Positions 31,468 through 41,055 of a stretch of 50,412 nt of DNA are shown here, piece after piece (the stretch's first letter is position 1; every line of letters starts with the position of its first letter). The translations under genes were made by a program, and so were the position numbers. The DNA is taken from assembly GCF_030954495.1 (NCBI RefSeq), contig NZ_JAVHUW010000075.1, positions 1 to 50,412 on the forward strand. The letters run 5' to 3'. The notes under the pieces were generated by a model. That model made no database searches. It worked only from the letters and a program-made list of their open reading frames with translations, and was not told the origin of the DNA. The stretch is from Candidatus Desulfosporosinus nitrosoreducens (GTDB lineage Bacteria; Bacillota; Desulfitobacteriia; Desulfitobacteriales; Desulfitobacteriaceae).

Positions 31468-32946
31468 ATGAGAAGGATTCGTTCCAACAGTACGGAACAG
31501 GGAACTCCGCTTTTAAGATGGGTTACGGAAAACCAACTGGAAGAGATTCATTTTGCCACCTTAGAGGTTTTGGAACGTACAGGTATTGTAGTCGATCATC
31601 CGGAGGCCTTGCGTTTGCTGACGGAAGCAGGCTGCCTTGTCAATGGGCATCGCGTCCGGATACCGGGCTGGCTGGTGGAAGAGTGCCTGCGCTTAGCTCC
31701 GCGCAAAATTGCCGTGGCAAACCGGCAAGGCCGGCGGGTCATGCCGCTGGAAAAGAATCGCACCTATTTCGGAACGGGATCGGATCTTCCTTTTACGATC
31801 GATCTCGAAACGGGAAAGCGGCGGCGCTCAACTAAGAGAGACGTGGAACTAGCCTGCCGGGTTATGGACTACTTGCCGAACTATGACTTTGTCATGAGTT
31901 ATGCCATTGCCTCTGATCAGAGTGACAAAGTGAGCGACCTGCACCAAATGGAGGCTATGGTTGCGAATACGGCCAAACCTTTGCTGGTTACGGCCCATGA
32001 TGAAGTTAATATGCGTGCTCAATTGGAAATGGCCGCCTTAGTCGCCGGAGGCAGGGAGAACTTGCGCCAAAATCCCTTTATGATGCTCTACTCGGAACCG
32101 ATTTCTCCCTTAGTGCATACAAACGATGGCATCGGCAAAATGTTCGCTTGTTTTGAATATGGAGTTCCCGTTGTGTACACCCCCGGGATTTTAGCAGGTG
32201 CGACAACGCCGGTCACCAAAGCGGGTGCGATTGTTTTGATGAATGCAGAAGCTTTGGCAGGCGTGGTCATGGCTCAGCTGAAACAAAAAGGGGCGCCTAT
32301 TATTATTGGCGGCGGGGCAACCCCTATGGATATGAAAAGCACCGTGACCTTATACGGGTCACCGGAAACTTTAATGAATTATGCCATCATGACTCAATTA
32401 TCCCAGTATTATGGAATTCCCAATTTTACCGAGGCTGGGTGTGTGAATGCACCTGTCCCGGATGCCCAGGCCGGGATGGAGGCCGGCAACGGGATTTTAA
32501 TGGCCCAGCTGATGGGGGCAAATCTGGTTCATGATGTAGGATATCTCGAAGGCGGAAAAACCGGTTCTTTGACCTTCTTGACCATGTGCGACGATTTTAT
32601 CTCCAATGCCCGTTATATGGGCGGAGGTACGACTTTGAACGCAGAGACTCTGGCCGTCGATGTGATTGACGAGATAGGACCGGGAGGAAACTATGTGGCT
32701 CACCCGCATACGTATGAACATTTTCGCGAGGAGATTTGGGTGCCTAAGCAGTTCAATCGTTTGTTCTGGGAGGTCTGGGAGGAAGGGGGCGCCAAAACCG
32801 TAGAAGACCGCTCCAGGGAATTAGCCCGGGAAATTTTAAAGAACCATATGCCGGAACCATTGGAGGAAGCAGTTCGCACAGGCTTGGCGGAAATCATCGC
32901 TGAGACAGGGGAACGGAAAAAAGTCTCTCGCAGGAGATCCAGATAA
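31468..32946 (+). CDS. MttB-family corrinoid methyltransferase 3 (non-pyrrolysine)
   Basis: 492 residues: family start VTENQLEEIHFATLEVLERTGIVV, GTGSDLPFTIDLETGKRRRST, GGGATPMDMKSTVTLYGSPE and IDEIGPGGNYVAHPHTYEHF at the end. It is closest in motif to mttB1, sharing the DxETGKRR strand. A basic tail (ERKKVSRRRSR) is unusual. Start ATG 31468 with AGGAGG 8 bases upstream. No TAG inside. Followed by mttB4 after 34 bases. Confidence 0.93.
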   Translation: MRRIRSNSTEQGTPLLRWVTENQLEEIHFATLEVLERTGIVVDHPEALRLLTEAGCLVNGHRVRIPGWLVEECLRLAPRKIAVANRQGRRVMPLEKNRTYFGTGSDLPFTIDLETGKRRRSTKRDVELACRVMDYLPNYDFVMSYAIASDQSDKVSDLHQMEAMVANTAKPLLVTAHDEVNMRAQLEMAALVAGGRENLRQNPFMMLYSEPISPLVHTNDGIGKMFACFEYGVPVVYTPGILAGATTPVTKAGAIVLMNAEALAGVVMAQLKQKGAPIIIGGGATPMDMKSTVTLYGSPETLMNYAIMTQLSQYYGIPNFTEAGCVNAPVPDAQAGMEAGNGILMAQLMGANLVHDVGYLEGGKTGSLTFLTMCDDFISNARYMGGGTTLNAETLAVDVIDEIGPGGNYVAHPHTYEHFREEIWVPKQFNRLFWEVWEEGGAKTVEDRSRELAREILKNHMPEPLEEAVRTGLAEIIAETGERKKVSRRRSR

Positions 32947-32980
32947 ACAACAGCAAATCAGCGTAAAAGGAGGTCTTGGC

Positions 32981-34438
32981 ATGGGTGTAGGCAGTTCCCA
33001 CGGGAATGGGTTGTATTTCCGGACTCTGACAGAAAAACAGGCCGAGGAGATTCATTTGGCCAGCTGCCAGATCCTTGAAGAAACAGGTTTGATAATTCAC
33101 CACGAAGAGGCCGTGGAGATCTTGCGCAGTGCAGGAGCCCGCGTCGCGGGGGGGAACCGGGTTTGTTTTCCTTCTTTCCTGATAAAGCAAGCCCTCCAGT
33201 CCGCTCCTTCCCGGGTTACCTTATACAACCGCAAGGGAGAAGCAGCTCTTTACCTGGAAGGAACCAATGTGTATTTCGGTACGGGCTCGGATACTCTCAA
33301 CTATTTAGATCCTTTCAGCCGGGAGCGGAGAAGCTGGCGCCAAGCGGATGTGGCTCAGGCCGTGAGAATTTGCGACGCTCTGCCGAATATCGATTTCGTA
33401 ATGTCCATGGGTTTTCTTTCCGACGTGGAGCCACCTATGATCAACCGCGAGCAATATGCACTGATGGTGCAAAATACGATGAAGCCCCAAGTTGTGATCG
33501 CCGAGGACGGGGATACCTTGCTGGATATTATCGAAATGGCGGCAGTGGCTGTGGGAGGAAAAGAACGCTTGCGTCAGAAACCCCTGTTCATGATTTACAC
33601 GGAGCCGACCTCTCCTCTGCAGCAGCCCAGGGAGTCTGTAGACAAACTCCTGCTGGCTGCGGAGCATGGGGTGCCCACAAATTTTGCCTGTGGCGGCGTT
33701 GCCGGTGCCTCGGTTCCCACAACGGTGGGCGGCGCCCTGGTTCTGGCCAATGCCGAGGCTTTAAGCGGCCTGATTCTGCATCAATTGAAGGCGCCGGGAG
33801 CTCCTTTCATTTATGGTTACGGCAATTCTCCTTTGGATATGAGAACCATGCAGGCTGTGTATGCCACGCCCGAGGCCATACTCTTCCAAGGGGGCATGGT
33901 TGATCTGGCGCATTACTACCGGCTTCCTTCCTGGGGCTATGCGGGATGCTGCAATTCTAAGGTTTGTGACGAACAAGCTCTGATGGAGTCAACTCAATTT
34001 ACTCTGATGGGGGCTTTGCAGGGCTGCAATATTATGCATGATGTGTTTTATATGGAATTCGGCTTGACAGGATCTTTGGAATTGCTTGTGATCTCCAACG
34101 AGGTCATTGGGAGGACCAAACGCTTGCTGAAAGGTATCGACACGGATCGAGAGTCTCTGGGAGTTGAAGCAATCCGGCGGGTGGGTCCGGGAGGGAATTT
34201 CCTGGGAGATGATCACACTGCCGATCATTTCCGGGAGAACTGGCAAGCAGATCTTTCGGATTTCAACAGTTTTGAGGGTTGGACAGAAAGTGGAAGTCTG
34301 ACGATGATTGAACGTGCCCGAACGAGGATTAAAGATATTTTAGCAACCTACCAACCGGAATCGCTTCCCGAAGACGTGAAGGCGGGAATAGCATCCATAC
34401 TGAGAAAGGCAAGAGCAAAATTCGGCGAATCGGTGTAA
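32981..34438 (+). CDS. MttB-family corrinoid methyltransferase 4 (non-pyrrolysine)
   Basis: 485 residues with LTEKQAEEIHLASCQILEETGLII, GTGSDTLNYLDPFSRERRSW and IRRVGPGGNFLGDDHTADHFRENW. The TIM-barrel strands match mttB1 and mttB3, but DPFSRERRSW replaces DxETGKRR, so the pocket differs. AAAGGAGG precedes the start. Four paralogues in one island suggest different methylation states or different betaines. Confidence 0.93.
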   Translation: MGVGSSHGNGLYFRTLTEKQAEEIHLASCQILEETGLIIHHEEAVEILRSAGARVAGGNRVCFPSFLIKQALQSAPSRVTLYNRKGEAALYLEGTNVYFGTGSDTLNYLDPFSRERRSWRQADVAQAVRICDALPNIDFVMSMGFLSDVEPPMINREQYALMVQNTMKPQVVIAEDGDTLLDIIEMAAVAVGGKERLRQKPLFMIYTEPTSPLQQPRESVDKLLLAAEHGVPTNFACGGVAGASVPTTVGGALVLANAEALSGLILHQLKAPGAPFIYGYGNSPLDMRTMQAVYATPEAILFQGGMVDLAHYYRLPSWGYAGCCNSKVCDEQALMESTQFTLMGALQGCNIMHDVFYMEFGLTGSLELLVISNEVIGRTKRLLKGIDTDRESLGVEAIRRVGPGGNFLGDDHTADHFRENWQADLSDFNSFEGWTESGSLTMIERARTRIKDILATYQPESLPEDVKAGIASILRKARAKFGESV

Positions 34439-34553
34439 CACCTTGAGGCTTTTAGTGAGCTGATCTATGGTTTGGTCCAGGATGGTAGAGCTTTGCCTGT
34501 AAAATATTATGTCAGACGACGAAGAAGTTAGGGTTTAAAGGAGTGGATAGAGG

Positions 34554-35279
34554 ATGGAACAACGGGAATGGAAAAACCTAACACTGGATATTCCGGAGAT
34601 TTATCGCCGCATAGGGATGCCGGATGCTGATTCCGAGAGGAGCAGGAGTTTTCGTTCAGTTATTGAAAAGGTTCGTTTACAGGCCTTAGAGTTCATTGAT
34701 GCGCGTTGCATTTTTGCTTATTTTCCGGTAAAGATCTCCGGGAGGGAGGAGATTCTTCTGGACAATCGATTTCCCGTTAAAGCTGCCGGGTCCTTTTTTG
34801 AAGGCGCCGAAGAGGTTATGGTAGCTGTGCAGACGATTGGCCCGCAGTTACTGGAGGAATCTGCCCGCTTGTTTCAAGACGGCGAAATGCTGGAAGGGAT
34901 GATCCTCGACGGGTGCGGGACGGTGGCCGTGGACGAGGTCCTGGAGCTGATTCGGGGTCTGGCCATTGAACGGGCGAGCGGACAGGGACTGCAGACCGGG
35001 TATAATTTATGTCCCGGAGGCCGGCAAGTTCCCCTGGAAGTTCAAAAGACGATCTTTCAGCTTTTAGACGGGTCGCAAATCGGGGTGACCTTGACAGAGA
35101 CACTGCTCATGTCACCCGTGAAGTCACACTCTTTAATGATTCCCTTGGGCAGATGCTTGAGCAAACCAAATTCATCCTGCGCTATTACCTGCGAAATGTG
35201 CTCAGGCCAGTATACATGTCCGCATAGTCGCCTCAAGTTCCAGAAAACCGGGGAATCGGCTGTGCCGGAAGAGGATTAG
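34554..35279 (+). CDS. MetH-activation-domain-like protein with Cys-rich tail, candidate corrinoid reactivator
   Basis: 241 residues. The second half has NLCPGGRQVPLEVQKTIFQL and GVTLTETLLMSPVKSHSLMI, the pattern of the B12-dependent methionine synthase activation domain (which binds AdoMet and remethylates the corrinoid). The C-terminus carries CAITCEMCSGQYTCPH, which could hold an Fe-S cluster or metal. No RACo/RamA-type ATPase is seen in the window, so this protein with the ferredoxin-type protein at 30404 could reactivate the corrinoid protein. The 115-base gap before it shows no clear promoter. Confidence 0.8.
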   Translation: MEQREWKNLTLDIPEIYRRIGMPDADSERSRSFRSVIEKVRLQALEFIDARCIFAYFPVKISGREEILLDNRFPVKAAGSFFEGAEEVMVAVQTIGPQLLEESARLFQDGEMLEGMILDGCGTVAVDEVLELIRGLAIERASGQGLQTGYNLCPGGRQVPLEVQKTIFQLLDGSQIGVTLTETLLMSPVKSHSLMIPLGRCLSKPNSSCAITCEMCSGQYTCPHSRLKFQKTGESAVPEED

Positions 35280-35291
35280 GGGGCTGCGCAA

Positions 35292-35837
35292 ATGCTGGAG
35301 ATAGAGATGACGGTGAATGGTCGGAAGCAAAGGCTGGGGATTAACCCCCGGGACCGGCTGATCGATGTTCTGCGCGATACTTTGAGGTTAACTGGGGCTA
35401 AGGAGGGGTGCAGCGGGGAAGGAGAATGCGGGGCTTGCACGGTGATCATGGATGGCCAGGCGGTCAATTCCTGTCTGGTATTGGCCTTTCAGGCCCGCAA
35501 CCGTCAGATCATAACTATTGAAGGATTAGAGAAAAACGGAGAACTTGACCGGCTGCAGCAGGCCTTTATTGATCAGGGAGCTGTTCAATGCGGGTACTGC
35601 ACTCCCGGGATGATCCTATCCGCCAAGGCTCTGCTTATGAACAACCCGCATCCGGAGGAAGCGGAGATTAGGACGGCTATTGCCGGGAATCTTTGCCGCT
35701 GCACCGGGTATGTCAAAATTATCAGGGCCATTCAGCAGGTTGCCGCAGCTACTGACGTTAGCGGCGATTTAAGTAGGCATTTCCCTACCGGAGAGCAAAA
35801 GGTAACCTCTGTCTGTGGAAATGGAGGCGGGAAGTAA
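35292..35837 (+). CDS. Molybdenum hydroxylase, [2Fe-2S] small subunit
   Basis: 181 residues of the xanthine dehydrogenase/CO dehydrogenase small-subunit family. Plant-type cluster motif CSGEGECGACTVIMDG with a further Cys (NSC) and the second cluster CGYCTPGM ... CRCTGY are complete. It passes electrons from the Mo site to FAD. AGGGGG precedes the start. The stop overlaps the FAD subunit start (TAATG). Confidence 0.93.
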   Translation: MLEIEMTVNGRKQRLGINPRDRLIDVLRDTLRLTGAKEGCSGEGECGACTVIMDGQAVNSCLVLAFQARNRQIITIEGLEKNGELDRLQQAFIDQGAVQCGYCTPGMILSAKALLMNNPHPEEAEIRTAIAGNLCRCTGYVKIIRAIQQVAAATDVSGDLSRHFPTGEQKVTSVCGNGGGK

Positions 35838-36736
35838 TGGGCGGAGAGTATCGGGGGTTTGACCTATTCGGACCAACGTCCCTGGGAGAGCTGATAGCCG
35901 GGATTAAAGGTTATAGCGGCCGGCTTGCTTTTTTAGCCGGTGGAACGGACCTGCTCATTGAACTCCAAAAAGGGCGGCAAAAGCCCCAGCTTGTGGTCGA
36001 TTTATCTCAGGTTAAAGAGCTTTACGGTGTACAAAAGGAGAAAGATAGGCTGTCTATTGGCAGTATGACTACTTTCAGCCGTCTATCCCGGGAGTCCGCA
36101 GTTCGCGCCAGAGCCTTGTGTTTAGCTCAAGCCGCAGGACAAATCGGTTCGGCGCAAATCAGAAACAGGGGGACTCTGGGCGGGAATATCGCCAGCGCTT
36201 CGCCGGCGGGAGACAGCTTGCCGGGACTTTTAGTTTTGGAAGCGCAAGTCACAACCCTTGCACCGGAGGGGGCACGCAGAATTCCCATGGACCGGATACT
36301 GACCGGCAAAGGCCGGACCTGTCTCAAGCCCTCTGAGGTGATTACCGGAATTGAAATTCCCAGCGGCGGGAAACATTTTTTAAGTGGTTTCGAAAAGATA
36401 GGGAGTCGGAGCGCCGTATCGATTGCCCGTTTAAATATGGCAGTGGCTTTGAATTATGAGAAAACCGGCAAGGTTATCAAGGATGTGCGGATTGCCGTGG
36501 GGGCTCTGGGGGAAACGGCTTTTCGCCTGAGGACTGTGGAACAAGCCCTTGAAGGACAAAAGCTTGGGCCGGGCCTTTTGAGAACCTGGGAGGAAATGCT
36601 GGTAGAAGCTGTGGATGGAGCGATTACGGGGAGAAGCTCCCATCCCTACAAACGAGTGGCGGTCAGAGGTTTGGCCAGGACAATGGCCGCTAACCTTTGG
36701 GGTTCAGACCCGTCTTTGGGAGGAATGTTTTCATGA
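35837..36736 (+). CDS. Molybdenum hydroxylase, FAD-binding medium subunit
   Basis: 299 residues with the FAD motifs LAGGTDLLIEL (about 35) and GTLGGNIASASPAGDSLPGLL (about 113) of the CoxM/XdhB family. It relays electrons to NAD or another acceptor. Overlaps both neighbours by a few bases, so the three subunits are translated together. Confidence 0.93.
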   Translation: MGGEYRGFDLFGPTSLGELIAGIKGYSGRLAFLAGGTDLLIELQKGRQKPQLVVDLSQVKELYGVQKEKDRLSIGSMTTFSRLSRESAVRARALCLAQAAGQIGSAQIRNRGTLGGNIASASPAGDSLPGLLVLEAQVTTLAPEGARRIPMDRILTGKGRTCLKPSEVITGIEIPSGGKHFLSGFEKIGSRSAVSIARLNMAVALNYEKTGKVIKDVRIAVGALGETAFRLRTVEQALEGQKLGPGLLRTWEEMLVEAVDGAITGRSSHPYKRVAVRGLARTMAANLWGSDPSLGGMFS

Positions 36737-39000
36737 GTGGAGATTGCCTGAAGTATGTCGGCAAAACTCTGCCGATCCATGATGCCCCCGGCAAAGTTAG
36801 GGGGACGCTTAAATATACGGGAGACTTGAAATTTGACGGCATGCTGCATGCCAAGTTGCTATTCAGTCCCTGGCCTCATGCCAAAATTCTGTCGATTGAC
36901 GCTGTGGAGGCTTTGAGCATGCCCGGAGTCGTGGGCGTCTTTACTCATGAAAATACACCTAAGACCGCCTATAACAGTCAGGTTTGGTTTGAAGGGCAGC
37001 AGGCCATGACCTCTGAGGATGAGCGGATATTTACGGATACGGTCCGCTATGTCGGAGATAGGGTGGCGGCCGTGCTGGCCGTTGATGACAAGACGGCGCG
37101 GGAAGCTCTGGGCCTGATTAAGGTGGAGTACGAAAAACTGCCCTTTTATCTGGACCCGGAAAAGGTTCCCGCTCAAGAAGGAGTGATTCATCCCGTTTCC
37201 GAACCTTTTTTCAGGAAGGAACTGAAATGCGGAAGCCCGGAGGAAGTTTTTGCAGGAGCGGAATTGGTGGCGGAAGACCGGATCGAAACCCCGAAAGTGC
37301 ATCATGCCGCTCTGGAGCCGCATGTGTGTCTTGCCCTCCCGGATCACAACGGGAAAATCACGGTCTTATCGCCTTGCCAAATTATCTATGCGGTCCGCTT
37401 AAATGTGGCTAGGGTTCTCGGTTTGCCTTTCAATAAAGTCAGGGTTATCAAAACCCCCATGGGCGGTTCTTTTGGGGGAAAACAGGAAGTTATTTTAGAA
37501 CCGCTCTGCGCCTATTTAGCCCTGAAGACGGGCAAACCTGTCAAAGTTGAGCTGGAGCGCAGGGCCTGTATTGCTTCGACCCGTACCCGCACTAAAGTAA
37601 TCAGCTATGTCAAAACGGCGGCTGACCGCCAGGGAAAGATTTTGGCCAGGGACTTCCGGGTGCTTGCGGATACCGGTGCTTATACTTCGAACGGCGCGGC
37701 TCTCGTAACAGCCATGGGCAAAAAGCTGTTCCGGCTTTACCGGGTGGCCAATCAACGATACCAGGGTATGGCTGTGCACACCAATACTCCGGTTGCCGGG
37801 GCGGCCCGGGGGTACGGAACGCCGCAAATCATGGCTATTTCGGAAATCAATCTGGACCATACGGCCCGCAAGCTGGGCTTAGATCCCTTGGAATTTCGTT
37901 TAAAAAATTTAGTTCGGCCCAATGATCCCGATTTAAGCGGAGGGCCCTCTCTCGGGGATGCGCGGATTGTGGAATGCGCCCAGGAAGGGGCCGGGCTGTT
38001 TGCCTGGTACGCCAAGCGACGGAGGCCGCCAGGCCAGGGACGATTCCGCAAAGGTGTAGGAATGGCCTGCTGTACGCACGGAAACGGCTATTTTGGAGCG
38101 TTTCAGGATTTTGTGACGATGACCTTAAGGATGCTGGAAGATGGCAGCATGATTCTATTGTCCGGATTGCACGATTTGGGATGCGGCACCATCACCTCGA
38201 TTAAGCAAATTGTGGCGGAAGTCATGGACATTGATCCCGGACGCATAGAAATGCCCGAAGGGGATACGGAGACGAGTCCTTATGATATTGGTTCCCAAGC
38301 GAGCAGGGTCATGCACGTCTGCGGCGGGGGTGCGCTGAAAATCGCCGAGGCGGTCAAAGAACTTTTCTCCGCTCAGGCCGCTTTAATTCTTGACTGTGCT
38401 CAGGATGACGTGGTGATGTGCGAGGAGATGGTTTGGTCCCGCCGGGACCCGGAAGGCAAATATTCCTATGGAGATATTGCCAGTCGGGCTCAGCGCCAAA
38501 ATCAAACGGAAATTATTATCACGGAAACTTACCGGGCGACGGATAATCCCGGGTCTTACGGGGCAAATTTCGCCGAAGTTGAAGTGGATACTCTGACGGG
38601 ACTGGTTAGAGTTTTGGATGTTGTGGCTGCTTTTGATGTCGGCAAAGCCATTAATCCCGGCTTTGTGGAAGGGCAAATTTACGGGGGAATACAAATGGGT
38701 TTAGGTATGGCTCTGACAGAAGATCTTGATATCGACCCTGTAACTGGTATAGTAAGAGGGGACAGTTTGGCAAACTATCATATTGTCAATGCGCCGGACA
38801 TGCCGCCCGTTCGGGTGCTGCTCATAGAAAAAGGGGAAAATGACGGACCTTATGGAGCTAAAAGCATCGGGGAAATTGCAACCTGCGCGATAGCTCCGGC
38901 CATCGTCAATGCGGTAAACCACGCCTTAGGGACCGGGCTCAGTGTACTGCCTCTTACGCCGATGAGAATTCTGAGCGGCCTGAAAAAGAAGGAGGGTTAA
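36733..39000 (+). CDS. Molybdenum hydroxylase, Mo-cofactor large subunit
   Basis: 755 residues of the xanthine dehydrogenase large-subunit family. MGGSFGGKQE (about 240) and AGAARGYGTPQ mark the Mo-pterin site. The C-terminal GAKSIGEIATC carries the catalytic Glu. Family members hydroxylate carbons next to ring nitrogens (purines, nicotinate, aldehydes). Placed among histidine genes, an imidazole-type ring is a natural substrate, but this is inference. The start ATG 36733 overlaps the FAD-subunit stop (ATGA) and follows GGGAGG. Confidence 0.93.
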   Translation: MSGDCLKYVGKTLPIHDAPGKVRGTLKYTGDLKFDGMLHAKLLFSPWPHAKILSIDAVEALSMPGVVGVFTHENTPKTAYNSQVWFEGQQAMTSEDERIFTDTVRYVGDRVAAVLAVDDKTAREALGLIKVEYEKLPFYLDPEKVPAQEGVIHPVSEPFFRKELKCGSPEEVFAGAELVAEDRIETPKVHHAALEPHVCLALPDHNGKITVLSPCQIIYAVRLNVARVLGLPFNKVRVIKTPMGGSFGGKQEVILEPLCAYLALKTGKPVKVELERRACIASTRTRTKVISYVKTAADRQGKILARDFRVLADTGAYTSNGAALVTAMGKKLFRLYRVANQRYQGMAVHTNTPVAGAARGYGTPQIMAISEINLDHTARKLGLDPLEFRLKNLVRPNDPDLSGGPSLGDARIVECAQEGAGLFAWYAKRRRPPGQGRFRKGVGMACCTHGNGYFGAFQDFVTMTLRMLEDGSMILLSGLHDLGCGTITSIKQIVAEVMDIDPGRIEMPEGDTETSPYDIGSQASRVMHVCGGGALKIAEAVKELFSAQAALILDCAQDDVVMCEEMVWSRRDPEGKYSYGDIASRAQRQNQTEIIITETYRATDNPGSYGANFAEVEVDTLTGLVRVLDVVAAFDVGKAINPGFVEGQIYGGIQMGLGMALTEDLDIDPVTGIVRGDSLANYHIVNAPDMPPVRVLLIEKGENDGPYGAKSIGEIATCAIAPAIVNAVNHALGTGLSVLPLTPMRILSGLKKKEG

Positions 39001-39003
39001 GTG

Positions 39004-41016
39004 ATGAACAGTAATCGTGATATCTCGCAAGCTATGACCGTTAAACTGGACGCCGTACTGCCTGAAGCCAAAGAATTTGCAGAGGGAATTCGCAGGGCTC
39101 CGGACCGTGGGTATAGTCTTACTCCGGAACAAACGAAGGTTGCCTTAAAGAATGCCTTGCGCTACGTGCCGGAAGAACTTCATGAAATTTTGGCTCCGGA
39201 GTTTTTGCAGGAGCTGCGCACCCGGGGGAGAATTTATGCCTATCGTTATCGCCCGGCAGGCAAACTGTCCGGGAAGCCGATTTCCGAGTATAAAGGGAAT
39301 TGCATCGAAGGAAAGGCTTTTCAGGTCATGATTGACAACAATCTTGACTTTGACGTAGCCTTATACCCTTATGAGCTGGTTACTTACGGAGAGACGGGCA
39401 GTGTCTGCCAGAACTGGCTGCAGTATTGTCTGATTAAAAAGTATTTGGAAGTCATGACGGATCAGCAGACCCTGGTGGTGGAATCCGGTCATCCCGTGGG
39501 TTTATTCCCCTCGCGCCCCGAAGCCCCGCGCGTCATTATTACCAATGCTTTAATGGTGGGAATGTTTGATAATCAGAAAGACTGGGAAATCGCCGAACAG
39601 ATGGGAGTGGCCAATTACGGCCAGATGACGGCGGGAGGCTGGATGTATATTGGTCCGCAGGGCATTGTCCACGGGACCTTTAATACCTTGCTCAATGCCG
39701 GACGCCTGAAACTCGGCGTGCCCCATGACGGGGATTTAAAGGGCTATTTGTTTATTTCCTCGGGTCTCGGCGGGATGAGCGGTGCTCAAGCCAAGTCGAT
39801 TGAAATCGCCCAAGGTGTGGGAATTATCGCCGAAGTGGATGAGTCGCGCATTCAGACCCGGCATGAACAAGGCTGGGTTGCTAAAGTTTCAGCGGATTTG
39901 GAGGAAGTCTTTAAGATTGCCGCCGAGTATATCGCGAAGAAAGAACCTACGTCCATTGCCTACCAGGGCAATATTGTGGACCTGCTGGAGTATGCCGTGG
40001 AAAAAAACATCAAGGTGGATTTACTCTCGGATCAAACCTCCTGCCACGTTGTTTACGAAGGGGGATACTGCCCGCAAGGGATTACTTTTGCCGAGCGGAC
40101 GAGGATGCTCGCTGGGGAGCGCGAAGAATTTAAGAAACTGGTGGACAAAAGTTTAAGACGTCAATACGAGTTGATTTCAGCGCTAGTTCAACGGGGGACT
40201 TATTTCTTTGACTATGGCAACTCATTCATGAAAGCGGTTTACGATGCCGGAGTGAAAGAGATCTCCAAAAACGGAGTGGATGAAAAAGACGGCTTTATTT
40301 TCCCGTCTTATGTGGAAGATATTATGGGACCGGAACTTTTTGATTACGGTTACGGGCCTTTCCGCTGGGTTTGCTTGAGCGGCAGGAAAGAAGACCTGCG
40401 CAAAACGGATGAAGCGGCGATGGCTTGCATTGATCCTAACAGGCGGGGCCAAGACAGAGATAACTATATCTGGATCAAAGACGCTGAGAAAAATAAGCTG
40501 GTCGTCGGAACACAAGCCAGAATTTTATATCAGGATGCCGAAGGGCGGATTAAAATCGCTCTCAAATTTAACGATTTGGTTCGCCAAGGTGTGATCGGTC
40601 CCGTGATGCTGGGACGCGATCATCACGATGTGAGCGGGACGGATTCACCCTTCAGAGAAACGGCCAATATCAAAGACGGAAGCAATGTCATGGCCGATAT
40701 GGCCGTGCAAAGCTACGCCGGGGATGCCGCCCGGGGCATGAGCCTGGTGTCCCTGCACAATGGCGGGGGTGTAGGAATCGGCAAGGCCATCAATGGCGGC
40801 TTTGGCTTAGTTCTTGACGGGAGTGAACGTGTGGACAACGTCATTAAATCGGCGCTTCTCTGGGATGTCATGGGAGGAGTTGCCCGTCGTTCCTGGGCCA
40901 GGAATGAACATTCCATTGAGACGAGTATTGAGTTTAACGAGCGTTATGCCGGGAAAGGGCATATCACCATACCGTTCATTCCAAAGGACGAATTGATAGA
41001 GCGGGTGTGCAAGTAG
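39004..41016 (+). CDS. hutU: Urocanate hydratase
   Basis: 670 residues, the longer urocanase form. Motifs: YGETGSVCQNWLQYCLI, GQMTAGGWMYIGPQGIVHGT, SSGLGGMSGAQAKS (NAD-binding) and DQTSCHVVYEGGY (Cys/His region). It uses tightly bound NAD+ as an electrophile to hydrate urocanate to imidazolonepropionate. Start ATG 39004 follows AAGGAGGG by 8 bases; a GTG at 39001 is possible. It follows the Mo hydroxylase by three bases, so both are one unit. Confidence 0.95.
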   Translation: MNSNRDISQAMTVKLDAVLPEAKEFAEGIRRAPDRGYSLTPEQTKVALKNALRYVPEELHEILAPEFLQELRTRGRIYAYRYRPAGKLSGKPISEYKGNCIEGKAFQVMIDNNLDFDVALYPYELVTYGETGSVCQNWLQYCLIKKYLEVMTDQQTLVVESGHPVGLFPSRPEAPRVIITNALMVGMFDNQKDWEIAEQMGVANYGQMTAGGWMYIGPQGIVHGTFNTLLNAGRLKLGVPHDGDLKGYLFISSGLGGMSGAQAKSIEIAQGVGIIAEVDESRIQTRHEQGWVAKVSADLEEVFKIAAEYIAKKEPTSIAYQGNIVDLLEYAVEKNIKVDLLSDQTSCHVVYEGGYCPQGITFAERTRMLAGEREEFKKLVDKSLRRQYELISALVQRGTYFFDYGNSFMKAVYDAGVKEISKNGVDEKDGFIFPSYVEDIMGPELFDYGYGPFRWVCLSGRKEDLRKTDEAAMACIDPNRRGQDRDNYIWIKDAEKNKLVVGTQARILYQDAEGRIKIALKFNDLVRQGVIGPVMLGRDHHDVSGTDSPFRETANIKDGSNVMADMAVQSYAGDAARGMSLVSLHNGGGVGIGKAINGGFGLVLDGSERVDNVIKSALLWDVMGGVARRSWARNEHSIETSIEFNERYAGKGHITIPFIPKDELIERVCK

Positions 41017-41055
41017 AGGGCCGCGTTTATTTTACGTATGGAGGGAGCAGAAACA

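Noticed and set aside
33163..33903. 246-codon frame inside mttB4
   Set aside because: Out-of-frame shadow of a well-conserved methyltransferase; the composition is unlike a protein (Ser/Arg/Cys-rich).
21200..34438. Pyrrolysine-containing MttB genes
   Set aside because: All four are full length without an internal TAG, so they are of the non-pyrrolysine type.
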